Shown: positions 31,001-38,766, counted from the stretch's first letter. The stretch: DNA of 52,898 nucleotides from Planotetraspora thailandica (GCF_016863335.1 NZ_BOOR01000077.1:1-52898), one strand, 5' to 3'. The notes: a model not told the origin generated them from the letters alone. A program made the numbers and translations.

Positions 31001-31164
31001 CCGCGACCCGCCTGCTTCCTTCCTTCCCGGTCACCTCGGTGGAGGTGAACGACCTGCTGGAGCGCCCGCTGGGCGACGAGTCCGTCGACGTGGACACCGA
31101 CGGAGCCATCCCGATCAGGCTGCGGCCCTTCCAGGTGCTGACCCTGCGGCTGCGTCGCGCCTGA
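28063..31164 (+). CDS. GH38 alpha-mannosidase
   Basis: This 1033-residue protein is a glycoside hydrolase family 38 alpha-mannosidase. After an N-terminal beta domain, the catalytic domain begins with ATGHAHIDSAWLWP, where H261 and D263 are the predicted zinc ligands. The nucleophile is D373 in GVWLPDSFGYS. Other family segments are GPQAQQYTWVKERYPEIFER, WVPVGGMWVEADGNLPGGEA, FLTQKISWNQTNKFPHHTFW and LHQFHDILPGSSIAWVH. The C-terminal half is the usual beta-sandwich domain. It lacks a signal peptide and acts in the cytoplasm, probably removing terminal alpha-mannose from an imported oligosaccharide. It is the last gene of the plus-strand arm, followed by a strong hairpin terminator. Confidence 0.92.
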   Translation: MHDDRELVEARIDRVLRQRVAPAVHAERVPLTLAAWHVPDEPVPVAEALAADYEPFEAGTRWGRPWSTTWLRATGTVPAEWAGRRVEAVFDLGFIGDWPGGQAEALVYDLEGRPVKGIEPQNQYVPVAGPSRGGEQVGFLLEMAANPDILAGDFLPTPLGDKATAGDEPLYRFAYADLAVLDENVWHLRLDIEVLKELMVELPTDSPRRHQILRALERCMDAIDIQDVSGTAEQARALLVDVLSSPAHASAHTVSATGHAHIDSAWLWPIRETKRKTSRTFSNVTALAKDYPEFVFSGPQAQQYTWVKERYPEIFERMREAIKAGQWVPVGGMWVEADGNLPGGEALARQLVHGKRFFMDEFGVETRGVWLPDSFGYSAAYPQLARLAGNDWFLTQKISWNQTNKFPHHTFWWEGIDGTRIFTHFPPADTYNGTFKGDELAHAVRNYAEKGAGVRSLLPFGHGDGGGGPTREMLEKARRLRDLEGSPRVVIEDPNEFFAAARAEQPDAAVWSGELYLELHRATYTSQARTKAGNRRSEHLLREAELWSATAAVHAGFAYPHEELDRLWKIVLLHQFHDILPGSSIAWVHREAEATYAQVRTDLEAIISAAAEALSGTGQASWVLNTSPEARAEVVTVPAELAPQGGQTLADGSTAIFAEVPGSGAVRLGAAATPPARVTVTGTVIDNGLIRVEIDEAGLFTSVRDLVADREVLAPGSRGNLLQLHTDFPNHWDAWDIDRHYRRQHVDLVEADSVTVTESGPLVAAVRIERSFGASRIVQTVRVKAGSPRIEIETEIDWHEREKILKAAFPLDVHADRSASEIQYGHIFRPTHTNTSWDAARFEVSNHRWIHLAEPGYGVAVVNDSTYGHDAGRTTRPDGGTTTTARLSLVRAPRVPDPEADQGTHRLTYALVPGAAVADAVASGYALNMPLRVLPGGTGDAPAPMVTTQGRAVRVEAVKLADDRSGDVVVRVYESLGGRAATRLLPSFPVTSVEVNDLLERPLGDESVDVDTDGAIPIRLRPFQVLTLRLRRA

Positions 31165-31170
31165 GTCACC

Positions 31171-31200
31171 ACGGCCTGCCGGCTTCGGCCGGCAGGCCGT
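31171..31200 (+). terminator. Terminator of the GH38 arm with TTCG loop
   Basis: ACGGCCTGCCGGC at 31171-31183 pairs perfectly with 31188-31200 around a TTCG tetraloop, a very stable hairpin. It starts 6 bases after the GH38 stop and precedes the convergent DoxX gene, so it may work in both directions. Confidence 0.8.
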
Positions 31201-31244
31201 CCTCTCGGGCTCGTACGGGCCGAGATGTTTTCCGCCGAAACGCC

Positions 31245-31676
31245 CTACCGCCCATGCGCGCGGGTGGTCTCCCTGCGCCCCTGCCACAGTCTGTCGGCGG
31301 CGAGGGCGCCTCCGCCGCAGAAGGCGATGGTGAGACAGGCCGCCGCGAGGACCAGGACAAACTCGAAGCCGCCCTCGCTTACGAAAAGGCCCTTCTCGCC
31401 GTGAACGAAGACAATCGCTCCCAGCATGTTGAGCGCGAGCAGCGTACCGAACACCGGGAGCAGCAGCCCGAGCACCAGAGCCACGCCTCCGACTAGTTCG
31501 AGGGTCGCGACCGCAACGGCCGAAATTGCGGGAAGAGGAACGCCTACTGACTCGAAGAACCTGGTGGTGGCGCCGAGGCCCGATACTGCGAACTTGTTCC
31601 ACCCGTGTGCGATGAAGATGACGCCCAGTGCGAGGCGAGTGAGAAGGAGCATGATCGGCCGTACCTTCTCCGTCAC
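31245..31676 (-). CDS. DoxX-family membrane protein
   Basis: This 143-residue protein has four predicted helices and the DoxX pattern: LTRLALGVIFIAHGWNKFAV, a glycine- and leucine-rich VATLELVGGVALVLGLLLP, LNMLGAIVFVHGEKGLF and FVLVLAAACLTIAFCGGGAL. DoxX proteins sit in the cytoplasmic membrane and are linked to quinone or thiol redox balance, though most are uncharacterised. The GTG at 31676 is chosen because GGGGAGGG lies about 7 bases upstream; a TTG further up would bury this site. It stands alone. Confidence 0.82.
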   Translation of the reverse strand: MTEKVRPIMLLLTRLALGVIFIAHGWNKFAVSGLGATTRFFESVGVPLPAISAVAVATLELVGGVALVLGLLLPVFGTLLALNMLGAIVFVHGEKGLFVSEGGFEFVLVLAAACLTIAFCGGGALAADRLWQGRRETTRAHGR

Positions 31677-31782
31677 TGGAATCCCTCCCCTCAACCTTCA
31701 CGTACCTAAACAGGAACGTCGCGAGCGGTGAGAGTTCAGGGCTAACAGCCTTGTTTGCGACGCTATGTCCAGCTCATTGGCC

Positions 31783-32049
31783 CTACAACCCTGTTCGGTC
31801 GATGATCCGCTCAGTAATCCGTGTGGCGGAGCCGCGAATCATCGCAATGATCGGCAGCGCGAACGTGATGACCGGCCCGAGCTGGATCAACGAGTGGAAG
31901 GCCCCGCCTGCGCCGATGGACAGCAGCACGGGCACGTATAACGCGATCTGCTGCTCTGAGACCCGCAGCACCGGCCACCTACGGCGGGACAACCCCGACG
32001 TCATTCTCCGCCGGTCGACTCGCCGGACGCTGTGGTCATCCCAGGTCAA
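31783..32049 (-). CDS. Hypothetical membrane protein or relic
   Basis: An 88-residue frame has a basic N-terminus and two hydrophobic stretches, IALYVPVLLSIGAGGAF and LGPVITFALPIIAMI. The pattern resembles a short two-helix membrane protein or the end of a longer one. No ribosome binding site or family was recognised, so it may be chance. Confidence 0.3.
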   Translation of the reverse strand: MTWDDHSVRRVDRRRMTSGLSRRRWPVLRVSEQQIALYVPVLLSIGAGGAFHSLIQLGPVITFALPIIAMIRGSATRITERIIDRTGL

Positions 32050-32379
32050 AAGCCCTTACCTCGAAGACTTCTTCAGGAGCAAGTAGCTAGTCTGGGTGCA
32101 CTGCAACGTTGCCAGCCAATCGCGACGGCCGGTCAGGTCCTCGTCGCGGCGGCCCGACGGCGGCGCGCCCTGACCGGCGGGGCCACAGCGGTGGCTCAGG
32201 CGGCCCGGACCCACCGGGCGGGCCCATCCGCAAGCCCGGACGCGGAGGGTTGAATCGCGGAGTTCACCACGCTTACGGCCGCGTTGTACCGCAGCGAGGA
32301 GGCCCGCAAGTTCCACGGTGTGGCGCCCGGTCGTTCAGGTTGGCCGCCGGGCTCGGGCGTGCTCCGCCGATCTTCCAGC
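32050..32379. other. Non-coding stretch, nothing recognised
   Basis: About 330 bases between the hypothetical membrane protein and the HAD phosphatase. Short frames occur, but none carries a motif I can name. No clear hairpin was noticed. Confidence 0.3.
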
Positions 32380-33189
32380 TCAACCACGGGGCAGCACGTA
32401 CCGCTGGACCGCGTTGGCGAAGCCCTCGTCGTCGTTGCTGGTGGTAATCCGGTGCGCGGCACGCTGTACCTCCATGCTGGCGTTGCCCATCACGATGCTC
32501 AGCCCGGAATGGGCGAACATGAGCACGTCGTTGGGCATGTCGCCGATGGTGGCGATCTGTTCGGCCGAAATGCCGTACTTGGACGCCAGGTACTGGACAA
32601 CGGTGCCCTTGTTGGCATGGGGATGGGTGATGTCCAGGTAGTAGGGCTGGGAGCGGGCGGCCGAGACGTGGTCTCCGAACTGCTGATGCGCGGCGGAGGA
32701 TGCCGTCGCGACCGTATCGTGGTCGTCGCTCACGCCGACGATCTTGGCGATGTCCTCGGTGAGGTCGTCATAGTCCGTCACCGGGGTCGGCGGGAACTGT
32801 ACGGTCCGCGCTTCGCGGTCCACGTGCGGCCCGCTCAGGTCGCGGACGAACCAGTCGGCGCTGCGGTACAGCCAGACATCCAACCCGAACGACTCCAGCA
32901 GCGTGATCGCCGGGGCGACCACCTGGGGCGGGATGACGTGCTGCTCGATCACGGACATGTCGGGGTTGACGAAGAGGCCGCCGTTGAACGCGGCCATCGG
33001 GGTACTGAGTTGCAGCGGCTGGATCAGCATGGACATGCCGCGGGGCGGCCGGCCACTGGTGATAGCGAACAGGATGCCGGCCGCCTGCAACGCGCGTACG
33101 GCCTCGATGGCGCGGTCGGTGAGAACCTTGTCGTGGGTCACCAGGGTCCCGTCGACATCGGCGACCATCAGGCGGATGGGCGGTGTCAT
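32380..33189 (-). CDS. HAD-superfamily Cof-type phosphatase
   Basis: This 269-residue protein is a HAD hydrolase of the IIB/Cof type that removes phosphate from sugar phosphates or related metabolites. Motif I is LMVADVDGTLV with two aspartates at residues 11 and 13, motif II is FAITSGRPPRG, and motif IV is IATIGDMPNDVLMFAHSG. The lysine of motif III lies in HANKGTVVQYLA. The large C2 cap between motifs II and III has the expected size. The ATG overlaps the stop of glucose-6-phosphate dehydrogenase as ATGA, so both are made from one transcript. A role in handling sugar phosphates of the same pathway is likely. Confidence 0.88.
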   Translation of the reverse strand: MTPPIRLMVADVDGTLVTHDKVLTDRAIEAVRALQAAGILFAITSGRPPRGMSMLIQPLQLSTPMAAFNGGLFVNPDMSVIEQHVIPPQVVAPAITLLESFGLDVWLYRSADWFVRDLSGPHVDREARTVQFPPTPVTDYDDLTEDIAKIVGVSDDHDTVATASSAAHQQFGDHVSAARSQPYYLDITHPHANKGTVVQYLASKYGISAEQIATIGDMPNDVLMFAHSGLSIVMGNASMEVQRAAHRITTSNDDEGFANAVQRYVLPRG

Positions 33190-34628
33190 GGCGTGTCCGG
33201 CAGGTACCAGTGGTGCGGCGAGATAAGCCGGTGGATGGACTCCGGACCCCACGATCCGCGGGTGTACGGCTCCACGGGTGGCGGATCGTCCAGCAGCCGG
33301 GCAGACACCTGCCAGAGTCGCTCGATGCCGTCGGCGCGGGTGAACAGCGACTGGTCGCCCAGCATCGCATCCAGGATGAGTCGTTCGTACCCCGCCAAGG
33401 CGTGCTGGACGCAGAACGAGTCCGCGTACCGGAAGCTCATGGTCGCCTCGCCGAGGCGCATGGCGGCGCCGGGCTCCTTGGCCAGGAAGCGGGCCACGAT
33501 CCAGCCTGGATCGTCGAAGTCGATCACCAGCTGGTTGCTGGGCGCAGCCTGGCCGGTACCGGGATCCAGCGCGAACATACGCATGGGTGGCTGTTTGAGC
33601 CCGAGAGTGATCACCCGTCGCTTCTGCCCGAGTGATTTGCCGGTGCGCAGATAGAACGGCACCCCCGACCAGCGCCAGTTGTCCACCTCGACGCGTGCGG
33701 CGATGAACGTCTCGGTCTGCGAGCCGGCGTCGACGCCGGGCTCGTCCCGGTACCCACGGTACTGGCCGCGAACCACGTGGGTGACGTTCAGCGGCGGCAT
33801 CGCCTCGAAGACCTTGGTCGTCTCGTCTCGCAACTGTTTCGCCGCCAGCGAGGTGGGCGGCTCCATCGCCACAAACCCCAGCACCTGGAACAGGTGCGTG
33901 ACGATCATGTCCCGGAACGTGCCGGTCTGCTCGAAGAAGCCGGCGCGGCCCTCGATCCCGATCGTCTCCGGCACATCGATCTGTACGTGGCTGATGTGGT
34001 CCCGGTTCCAGATCGGCTCGAACAGTCCGTTCGCGAACCGGAGGGCGAGAATGTTGGCGACCGACTCCTTGCCAAGGAAGTGGTCAATGCGGAACACCTG
34101 GGACTCGTCGAAAGTGGCGTGGATGGTCTCGTTGAGCGCGTGGGCCGACGCGAGATCCGTGCCGAACGGCTTCTCGATGATGACGCGGGCATTGCTGGCG
34201 AGATCCGTATCGGCGAGCATGCCGATCGTGGGCGCGAAGGCCACTGGCGGTACGGCCAGGTGATACAGCCGACGTGGCTGCCCGCCGAGCGCCTTCTCGG
34301 CTGCGGCCACCACGTCGAGCAGCGGTTGCGGCTGGGTCGGCTGGGCGGCGGCGAAGGACAGCGAGTTGGCGAACTCACGCCATGCCTCACCGGTCGGCTC
34401 CGCCAGCCCGAACTCGGCCACGGCGTCCTTGGCGTGCTGGCGGAACTCGTCGTCGGTCAGCGCGGACCTGGCCGAACCGATGATCCGGTACCTGGCCGGC
34501 AGCAGGCCCGCCTTTGCCAAGTGGAACAGCCCGGGGAGCAACATGCGTCTCGCGAGATCCCCGGTCGCACCGAACAGCACGATCACGTAGTCGTCGCGAG
34601 GTACGCCACTCTCCCGCTGCGGCGCCAT
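33186..34628 (-). CDS. zwf: Glucose-6-phosphate 1-dehydrogenase
   Basis: This 480-residue enzyme oxidises glucose 6-phosphate to 6-phosphogluconolactone with NAD(P), the first step of the oxidative pentose phosphate pathway. The N-terminal nucleotide motif is VIVLFGATGDLARRMLLPGL, the conserved EKPFGTDLASA follows, and the active-site signature RIDHFLGKE lies near residues 180-188. The C-terminal G6PD domain is complete, with PFYLRTGKSL and ending HWYLPDTP. The start is uncertain: the ATG at 34628 is given, but an in-frame ATG at 34673 would add 15 residues. It is followed without a gap by a HAD phosphatase and preceded by fragments of other pentose-phosphate genes. Confidence 0.92.
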   Translation of the reverse strand: MAPQRESGVPRDDYVIVLFGATGDLARRMLLPGLFHLAKAGLLPARYRIIGSARSALTDDEFRQHAKDAVAEFGLAEPTGEAWREFANSLSFAAAQPTQPQPLLDVVAAAEKALGGQPRRLYHLAVPPVAFAPTIGMLADTDLASNARVIIEKPFGTDLASAHALNETIHATFDESQVFRIDHFLGKESVANILALRFANGLFEPIWNRDHISHVQIDVPETIGIEGRAGFFEQTGTFRDMIVTHLFQVLGFVAMEPPTSLAAKQLRDETTKVFEAMPPLNVTHVVRGQYRGYRDEPGVDAGSQTETFIAARVEVDNWRWSGVPFYLRTGKSLGQKRRVITLGLKQPPMRMFALDPGTGQAAPSNQLVIDFDDPGWIVARFLAKEPGAAMRLGEATMSFRYADSFCVQHALAGYERLILDAMLGDQSLFTRADGIERLWQVSARLLDDPPPVEPYTRGSWGPESIHRLISPHHWYLPDTP

Positions 34629-34780
34629 AAATTCTCTGGTATGGGAGCCGGGTGCTCCATGCCGTACGCTCATGATCTTGGTTGCTTCGGCCGTCGCGGT
34701 TACCCAAGTTCCCGTACCCCGCTCGACGGGTCATACACCGAACACGCGCAACTGGGGCCACACCGGAGACCGTGTAGCTA

Positions 34781-34861
34781 TGAGCGTCGAGCGAGAGAAG
34801 CAGGCCGCGGCAGAGGCTGCCGCGGAGTACGTGGTCGACGGCATTACGGTGGGCCTTTGGT
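34781..34861 (+). pseudogene. Probable ribose-5-phosphate isomerase A N-terminal fragment
   Basis: The ATG at 34781, with GGAGACC upstream, begins MSVEREKQAAAEAAAEYVVD and continues GITVGL. This matches the start of RpiA, where a helix rich in A and E leads into the GxxVGLGTGST loop. The frame diverges at the glycine loop (VGLW instead of VGLGTGST), so only about 27 residues survive. The fragment diverges from zwf. It is short, so the identification is tentative. Confidence 0.5.
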
Positions 34862-34918
34862 ACCAGCAGGGCCGGCCCGGGTGCGTGGCAGCGCATGGAG
34901 CTGGTGTTCCTGGCCGAC

Positions 34919-35422
34919 TCATGACAGGTCGCGCAGGAGTTCCGTGTCGGCGGGGGCGGCGCCGCGCCGCACGACCGACACCTGGCCCCGTTGTTCGAAT
35001 ACCACGAACCGCACCGAGGCGAGCTCGTCAACGCCGTGCTGGCGCAACAGGCCATACAGGTCCTGGCGGGTCAGGCCGCTGCGGCGAAGCTCGGCGTCCA
35101 GCACCTTGCCGTCGGCGACCAGCAGTCGCGGCGGGTGGTCGATCAGCTTGGCCAACAGCGGCCGGAAGCGCAGCCGCGCGGTGAGCCGATGGGCGAGGAG
35201 GATCGTTATCAGGGTCGCCGCGCCGGCCAGGTAACCGGCATCATGCGCATTAGGCACCCGACCGACGATAGCTCCGGCGGCGACGGCCGCGACGAAGTCG
35301 AACGCCGACATCTCGGCCAGCGTCCGACGTTCACCGATGCGGAAGCAGACCACGGCAGTGACGTATAGCAGCAGGCTCTTGGCCACGACCCACCACAGGT
35401 CGTGCAGGGATCCGAACACCAT
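34919..35422 (-). CDS. DUF421 (YetF-like) membrane protein
   Basis: This 167-residue protein shows the DUF421/YetF layout: N-terminal helices ([58 protein letters not shown]) and a cytoplasmic alpha/beta domain with [20 protein letters not shown] and [20 protein letters not shown]. The family signature [14 protein letters not shown] follows the second helix. Function is poorly known; YetF-type proteins affect membrane or spore physiology in Bacillus. The ATG at 35422 is chosen, but the frame stays open upstream into a glucose-6-phosphate isomerase fragment, so a fused product from an unseen start is possible. Confidence 0.75.
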   Translation of the reverse strand: MVFGSLHDLWWVVAKSLLLYVTAVVCFRIGERRTLAEMSAFDFVAAVAAGAIVGRVPNAHDAGYLAGAATLITILLAHRLTARLRFRPLLAKLIDHPPRLLVADGKVLDAELRRSGLTRQDLYGLLRQHGVDELASVRFVVFEQRGQVSVVRRGAAPADTELLRDLS

Positions 35423-35486
35423 CGACACGGTCCGCACGTCCCCATCCGAGCGCACGGCAAACGCCGGACGGTGGCCCGGGTGGCAT

Positions 35487-35602
35487 AGCAGCAGCTGCAG
35501 GCTCTCGTCAGTGATGCGGTTCTTCGAGTAGTCGAGATACAGCCCGGCCGCCTCGGCGCACAGTCGCTCCCCGCGCTGCGGGTCCTCAGCAATTGCAAAG
35601 AT
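35487..35602 (-). pseudogene. Glucose-6-phosphate isomerase N-terminal fragment
   Basis: The minus strand encodes [20 protein letters not shown] and [19 protein letters not shown]. The motif [12 protein letters not shown] is diagnostic for the N-terminal region of glucose-6-phosphate isomerase. Both the preceding start and the rest of the enzyme are missing. The fragment is in frame with the DUF421 gene downstream. Confidence 0.8.
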
Positions 35603-35654
35603 CGTGATACATGTTCATCCGGGCGAGGCCGCCACGGCGGTCATGTGTTCGCGG

Positions 35655-36015
35655 CTACTTGTTCCCGGGCGGCCTGCGGCCCTGGGCGAACCAGTCGTAC
35701 ACCTCGTCTGGGACGTAGAAGTCGATGTCCTCGGGAATGCCGAAGAATCGTTTGGTCTCCTGTACGGCCTGCGGGCCGAGTGGCTCGCCGTGCGCCTTCG
35801 CGGTGTCTTCCACCGGGGAGCCGTACCCGATGTGGCTGTGCACGACAACCAAAGTGGGACGCTCGTGTTCGGCCAGAAAGCTGTGCAGTGCCCGCTCGAC
35901 AGCGTCGAGGTCGTTGGCGTCCGCGATGGTCGTCACGTTCCAGCCGTACGCCAGGAAGCGCTCGGCCACGTCCTCGGTGAACGTGATGTCGGTGTGGCCC
36001 TCGATGGTCGTGTGG
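35655..36015 (-). pseudogene. Transketolase internal fragment
   Basis: About 120 residues of the thiamine-diphosphate domain of transketolase are encoded: IEGHTDITFTEDVAERFLAY, GWNVTTIADANDLDAVERAL, PTLVVVHSHIGYGSPVEDTA and KAHGEPLGPQAVQETKRFFG. The sequence ends at TAA shortly after VPDEVYDWFAQG. The first part of the thiamine-diphosphate domain (including the GDG motif), the pyrimidine domain and the C-terminal domain are absent, so it is not functional. Confidence 0.85.
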
Positions 36016-36250
36016 AATCCACAGCCTGACCGGCTGAGCCGCTCACCAACCCCGCCCACCGCCGCTGCGCAAGGGGCTCGCTGCCACCAGCCCACCCACT
36101 GTCCGATTTCCGGATTAGGCACTCACTCCGCGGCTGGCCTATGTTGCCCAAGCGAAGCGGGACGCCGTGGTGAGCACGTTCCACACAGTTGGCCCCGAAA
36201 CTTAGTTGCCAAAGGTGGCGCGGGCGGGACGGGTGCGGAAGACTGCCTCG

Positions 36251-37048
36251 ATGGCTGCTGAGTACGCCCAGAGTGACCAGTTCCGTGGTGCCCGTATCCA
36301 CCTGTGCGACCTTGCCGGTCTCGAGATCCGCGATTGCGAGGTCAGCGGTCTGAAGATCGTCGACTGCTATGGGAGCGACGTCTACCTCGGTGGCGACTTC
36401 GAGCGTCTCGTCGTCAACGACGTCGACGTGACCGCCTACGTCGAGGCCGAGCTCGACCGGCGGCACCCCACGCGGGTGCTGGCGCGTGACGCCGCGTCCC
36501 CCGACGACTATCGGGCTGTTTGGGATGCCATCGAGACGCTGTGGGCGGCGACACTCGACCGCGCCAGGCTGTTGCCCGAGGCCAAGCTGCACGAGCAGGT
36601 CAACGGCGAGTGGTCGTTGGTCGAGACCCAACGGCACCTGCTGTTCGCCGGCGATGCCTGGCTCGGCAATGCCGTGCTGGAGGAGGAAGCGCCGTACCAC
36701 CCGTTGGGCTTCCCTTACGGCGGGATGCCGCCCGACGCGACGGCGAAGCTCGGTCTCACCCTCGAAGCCACCCCGACGCTCGACGAGGTGCTCGCGCCGC
36801 GGCTCGCCCGCATGGCCACGATGCGGCGTGTCGTCGACGGGCTCACCGAGGCCGAGCTCGATCGGGTATGCGGTCGCAGGCCGGCGGACCCGTATCCCGA
36901 CCATGAGTACGTCGTGCGCCGCTGCCTCAAGGTGGTGCTGAAGGAAGAGGCCGAGCATCACCGTTATGCGGTGCGCGACCTCGCCGTGCTCGAGACCGGC
37001 TGCGGCGGGGGTTCGCGCTCGAGTATGCAACGCTCAGCTGGAACGTGA
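36251..37048 (+). CDS. DinB-family protein with pentapeptide-like N-terminus
   Basis: This 265-residue protein starts with a short pentapeptide-like segment (FRGARIHLCDLAGLEIRDCE, VSGLKIVDCYGSDVYLGGDF) and continues with a DinB-like four-helix bundle: WDAIETLWAATLDRARLLPE, NGEWSLVETQRHLLFAGDAW, and YVVRRCLKVVLKEEAEHHRY. The histidines in RHLLFAGD and EEHH-like EAEHHRY fit the metal site of DinB/YfiT thiol transferases. GGAAG lies about 10 bases before the ATG. The last 15 or so residues (after AVLETGCGG) overlap the start of a cation-transporter fragment in another frame, so the natural C-terminus was probably replaced. Confidence 0.78.
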   Translation: MAAEYAQSDQFRGARIHLCDLAGLEIRDCEVSGLKIVDCYGSDVYLGGDFERLVVNDVDVTAYVEAELDRRHPTRVLARDAASPDDYRAVWDAIETLWAATLDRARLLPEAKLHEQVNGEWSLVETQRHLLFAGDAWLGNAVLEEEAPYHPLGFPYGGMPPDATAKLGLTLEATPTLDEVLAPRLARMATMRRVVDGLTEAELDRVCGRRPADPYPDHEYVVRRCLKVVLKEEAEHHRYAVRDLAVLETGCGGGSRSSMQRSAGT

Positions 37049-37425
37049 TCGGTGTGATGATCCTGGCCATCACCGCAATCAAGGCCCGGTCGGTGGCGCT
37101 GGCCGGGTTCGGCCTGGACTCGTTGATCGAGATCGGCGCCTCGGCAGTGGTGGTGTGGGAGCTGTCGAGCACAGGCGAGTCCCGGCAGCGCCGGGCGCTA
37201 CGGCTGATCGCCTACGCCTTCATCGCCCTGGCGGTCTACCTGCTGGTCCAATCCACCTGGGTCCTGGCCTCCGGTCATCGCGCCGCGCACAGTCCCGCCG
37301 GGATCGGTTGGACCGCCATCACCGCCGCGGTCATGTTCGCCCTCGCGGCCGGCAAGGCCCGTACCGGCGCCGCCCTGGGCAACCTGGTGCAGGGCTGGCC
37401 TAGAAGAACTCGCGCCGCAGGTTAA
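37006..37425 (+). pseudogene. Cation diffusion-type transporter fragment
   Basis: One frame encodes GFALEYATLSWNVIGVMILA, RSVALAGFGLDSLIEIGASA, RRALRLIAYAFIALAVYLLV and GKARTGAALGN. These are membrane helices of a cation-efflux-family protein; the LDSLIEIGAS segment corresponds to the metal-site helix. The N-terminal residues and the C-terminal helices are missing. It overlaps the end of the DinB gene on the left and the end of the T5orf172 gene on the right. Confidence 0.7.
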
Positions 37426-37963
37426 CCCGGTTGACCCGCCGCTCGCCCAACTCGTCGTGGAGCCGCCCTTCGAGGGAGACGGCGTCCTCGCTGAAGATCA
37501 GCGCGTGGATGTCAAACTTGAACGGCACCGAGGCGTCGCCCAACTCCCGGACCCGGTCCTCCGGCTCAAGACGGCGCGTCATGCCGATCTTGACGACGCT
37601 CTCACCGAAGGCGCCGACGTTGGAGATCACGTAGACGTAACCGGCCCGGATATTGGCCTCACGGGTTTCGACATCCGCGACCGCGGCTCCGATCTCCTCC
37701 AGCTTCGCCTTCAACTCCGCCGCCCCGGCTTCGTCCCCCTTCTCCAGCAGCTTGGCCAGCGCGGAACGATAGTGCGACTCCTCCTTGCGCAGGCGCGTCT
37801 TCTCGCGCTCGAACTCCCGCCGCGCGGCTTCCTCCTCGCGCTGCTGTTCGCGCTGCGCCCGTATCCGCTCCTTCTCCTCCTCGACCTTGGCGAGATAGTC
37901 CGCGGTCAACTCGAGCTCGTAGACCCCTAACCGGTGATAGTCGTCGCTGACGTGGATGTTCAT
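37400..37963 (-). CDS. T5orf172 (GIY-YIG-like) protein with coiled coil, truncated
   Basis: This 187-residue product has a long charged coiled coil (residues about 20-105, ELELTADYLAKVEEEKERIR onward) followed by a T5orf172/DUF4041-associated GIY-YIG-like nuclease domain: GYVYVISNVGAFGESVVKIG, MTRRLEPEDRVRELGDASVP, LIFSEDAVSLEGRLHDEL and RRVNRVNLRREFF. The Y-V-Y...K-I-G-M-T-R pattern is the GIY-YIG core. Full-length relatives have a longer N-terminal region and about 50 more C-terminal residues, so both ends appear cut; the stop comes at the joint with the transporter fragment. Its ATG overlaps the stop of the SMI1/KNR4-type gene as ATGA. Activity is doubtful. Confidence 0.72.
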   Translation of the reverse strand: MNIHVSDDYHRLGVYELELTADYLAKVEEEKERIRAQREQQREEEAARREFEREKTRLRKEESHYRSALAKLLEKGDEAGAAELKAKLEEIGAAVADVETREANIRAGYVYVISNVGAFGESVVKIGMTRRLEPEDRVRELGDASVPFKFDIHALIFSEDAVSLEGRLHDELGERRVNRVNLRREFF

Positions 37964-38766
37964 GGTCTTGCCGAGCCGTACGATCGCATCATCGACTCGT
38001 GTGGTGCCCAGGGATCAGGTGCAGGGGACAGATACTGAAACTCGCCGGGACGAGGGTCCAGTGGATAGGGGCCGGCAAACGGGAACCCATCGTCGCCCCG
38101 CTGTAGCCCGTACTCATCCCACTGCAGATGGCAGCCTTCCACCCACCGCCACAGCCATTCGGCCAGCGTCGGTGCGACATGATGAATGCCCTGCTCGGGC
38201 GGCGGAGATTCGGGCAAGTGCTTGTCCCAGGCGTCCCAGTCGTAGTAGTAGACGGGGTATGGAGCGGTCAGCGAGACATACCAGTAGCAGGAGCATCCTG
38301 CGGGAGCCAGTTCCACCCACTGGGGCAGGCCCTCGCGACGATCGTTCTCGTAGACATGAGGCACTGATCGCGGTGGATAAGGGCTGCTCTGATCGGCGAT
38401 CAGATGGGTGAATCCGTCCATGCGCGGCCCGAAGCCGCCGATCGCGATCTCGGTGTACATGCGTCGCAGCAGCTTGGGTAACGGCCGGCCCAGCACGTGT
38501 TCTACGGCGGTGACCTGCGTATCAGTCGCCGGCGCCAGGGGCGCCTGCCGCGGGGCATCCTGGTAGTGCTCCATAGCGGCCCATGATCCGGCAGGCAGCC
38601 AGACGCTGGTGGCGGACCGGGTGTAGGGGCCGAATTCCTGGTAGAGGTCGAGGTTGGGGTGACGCCGGTCCAGCCATTCGCACGAGACCTCAACCTCGTC
38701 GAAGCGCTGGGCGGGGTCGTAGGCGCGCTCACGCAGCACGTCCAACAGTCGATCATCATCGAGCAT
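37960..38766 (-). CDS. SMI1/KNR4-type (SUKH) protein
   Basis: This 268-residue cytoplasmic protein shows the SMI1/KNR4 pattern in its central part: TQVTAVEHVLGRPLPKLLRR, MYTEIAIGGFGPRMDGFTHL and further on VYENDRREGLPQWVELAPAG with CSCYWYVSLTAPYPVYYYDW. The first helix-plus-LP motif and the IGGFGP loop are typical. In bacteria such SUKH proteins often act as immunity proteins for polymorphic toxins, but many are stand-alone. It overlaps the truncated T5orf172 nuclease-like gene by 4 bp. No toxin with secretion features is adjacent, so an immunity role is only a possibility. Confidence 0.78.
   Translation of the reverse strand: MLDDDRLLDVLRERAYDPAQRFDEVEVSCEWLDRRHPNLDLYQEFGPYTRSATSVWLPAGSWAAMEHYQDAPRQAPLAPATDTQVTAVEHVLGRPLPKLLRRMYTEIAIGGFGPRMDGFTHLIADQSSPYPPRSVPHVYENDRREGLPQWVELAPAGCSCYWYVSLTAPYPVYYYDWDAWDKHLPESPPPEQGIHHVAPTLAEWLWRWVEGCHLQWDEYGLQRGDDGFPFAGPYPLDPRPGEFQYLSPAPDPWAPHESMMRSYGSARP

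Noticed and set aside
26401-31701. A 1766-codon open frame on the minus strand opposite DeoR, GH4 and GH38
   Set aside because: It lies wholly antisense to three well-recognised genes, is arginine/glycine/valine-rich low-complexity sequence and shows no family motif. It is a by-product of high GC content.
32109-32447. A protein in the stretch before the HAD phosphatase
   Set aside because: The frames are proline/arginine/glycine-rich, lack ribosome binding sites and match no family I know.
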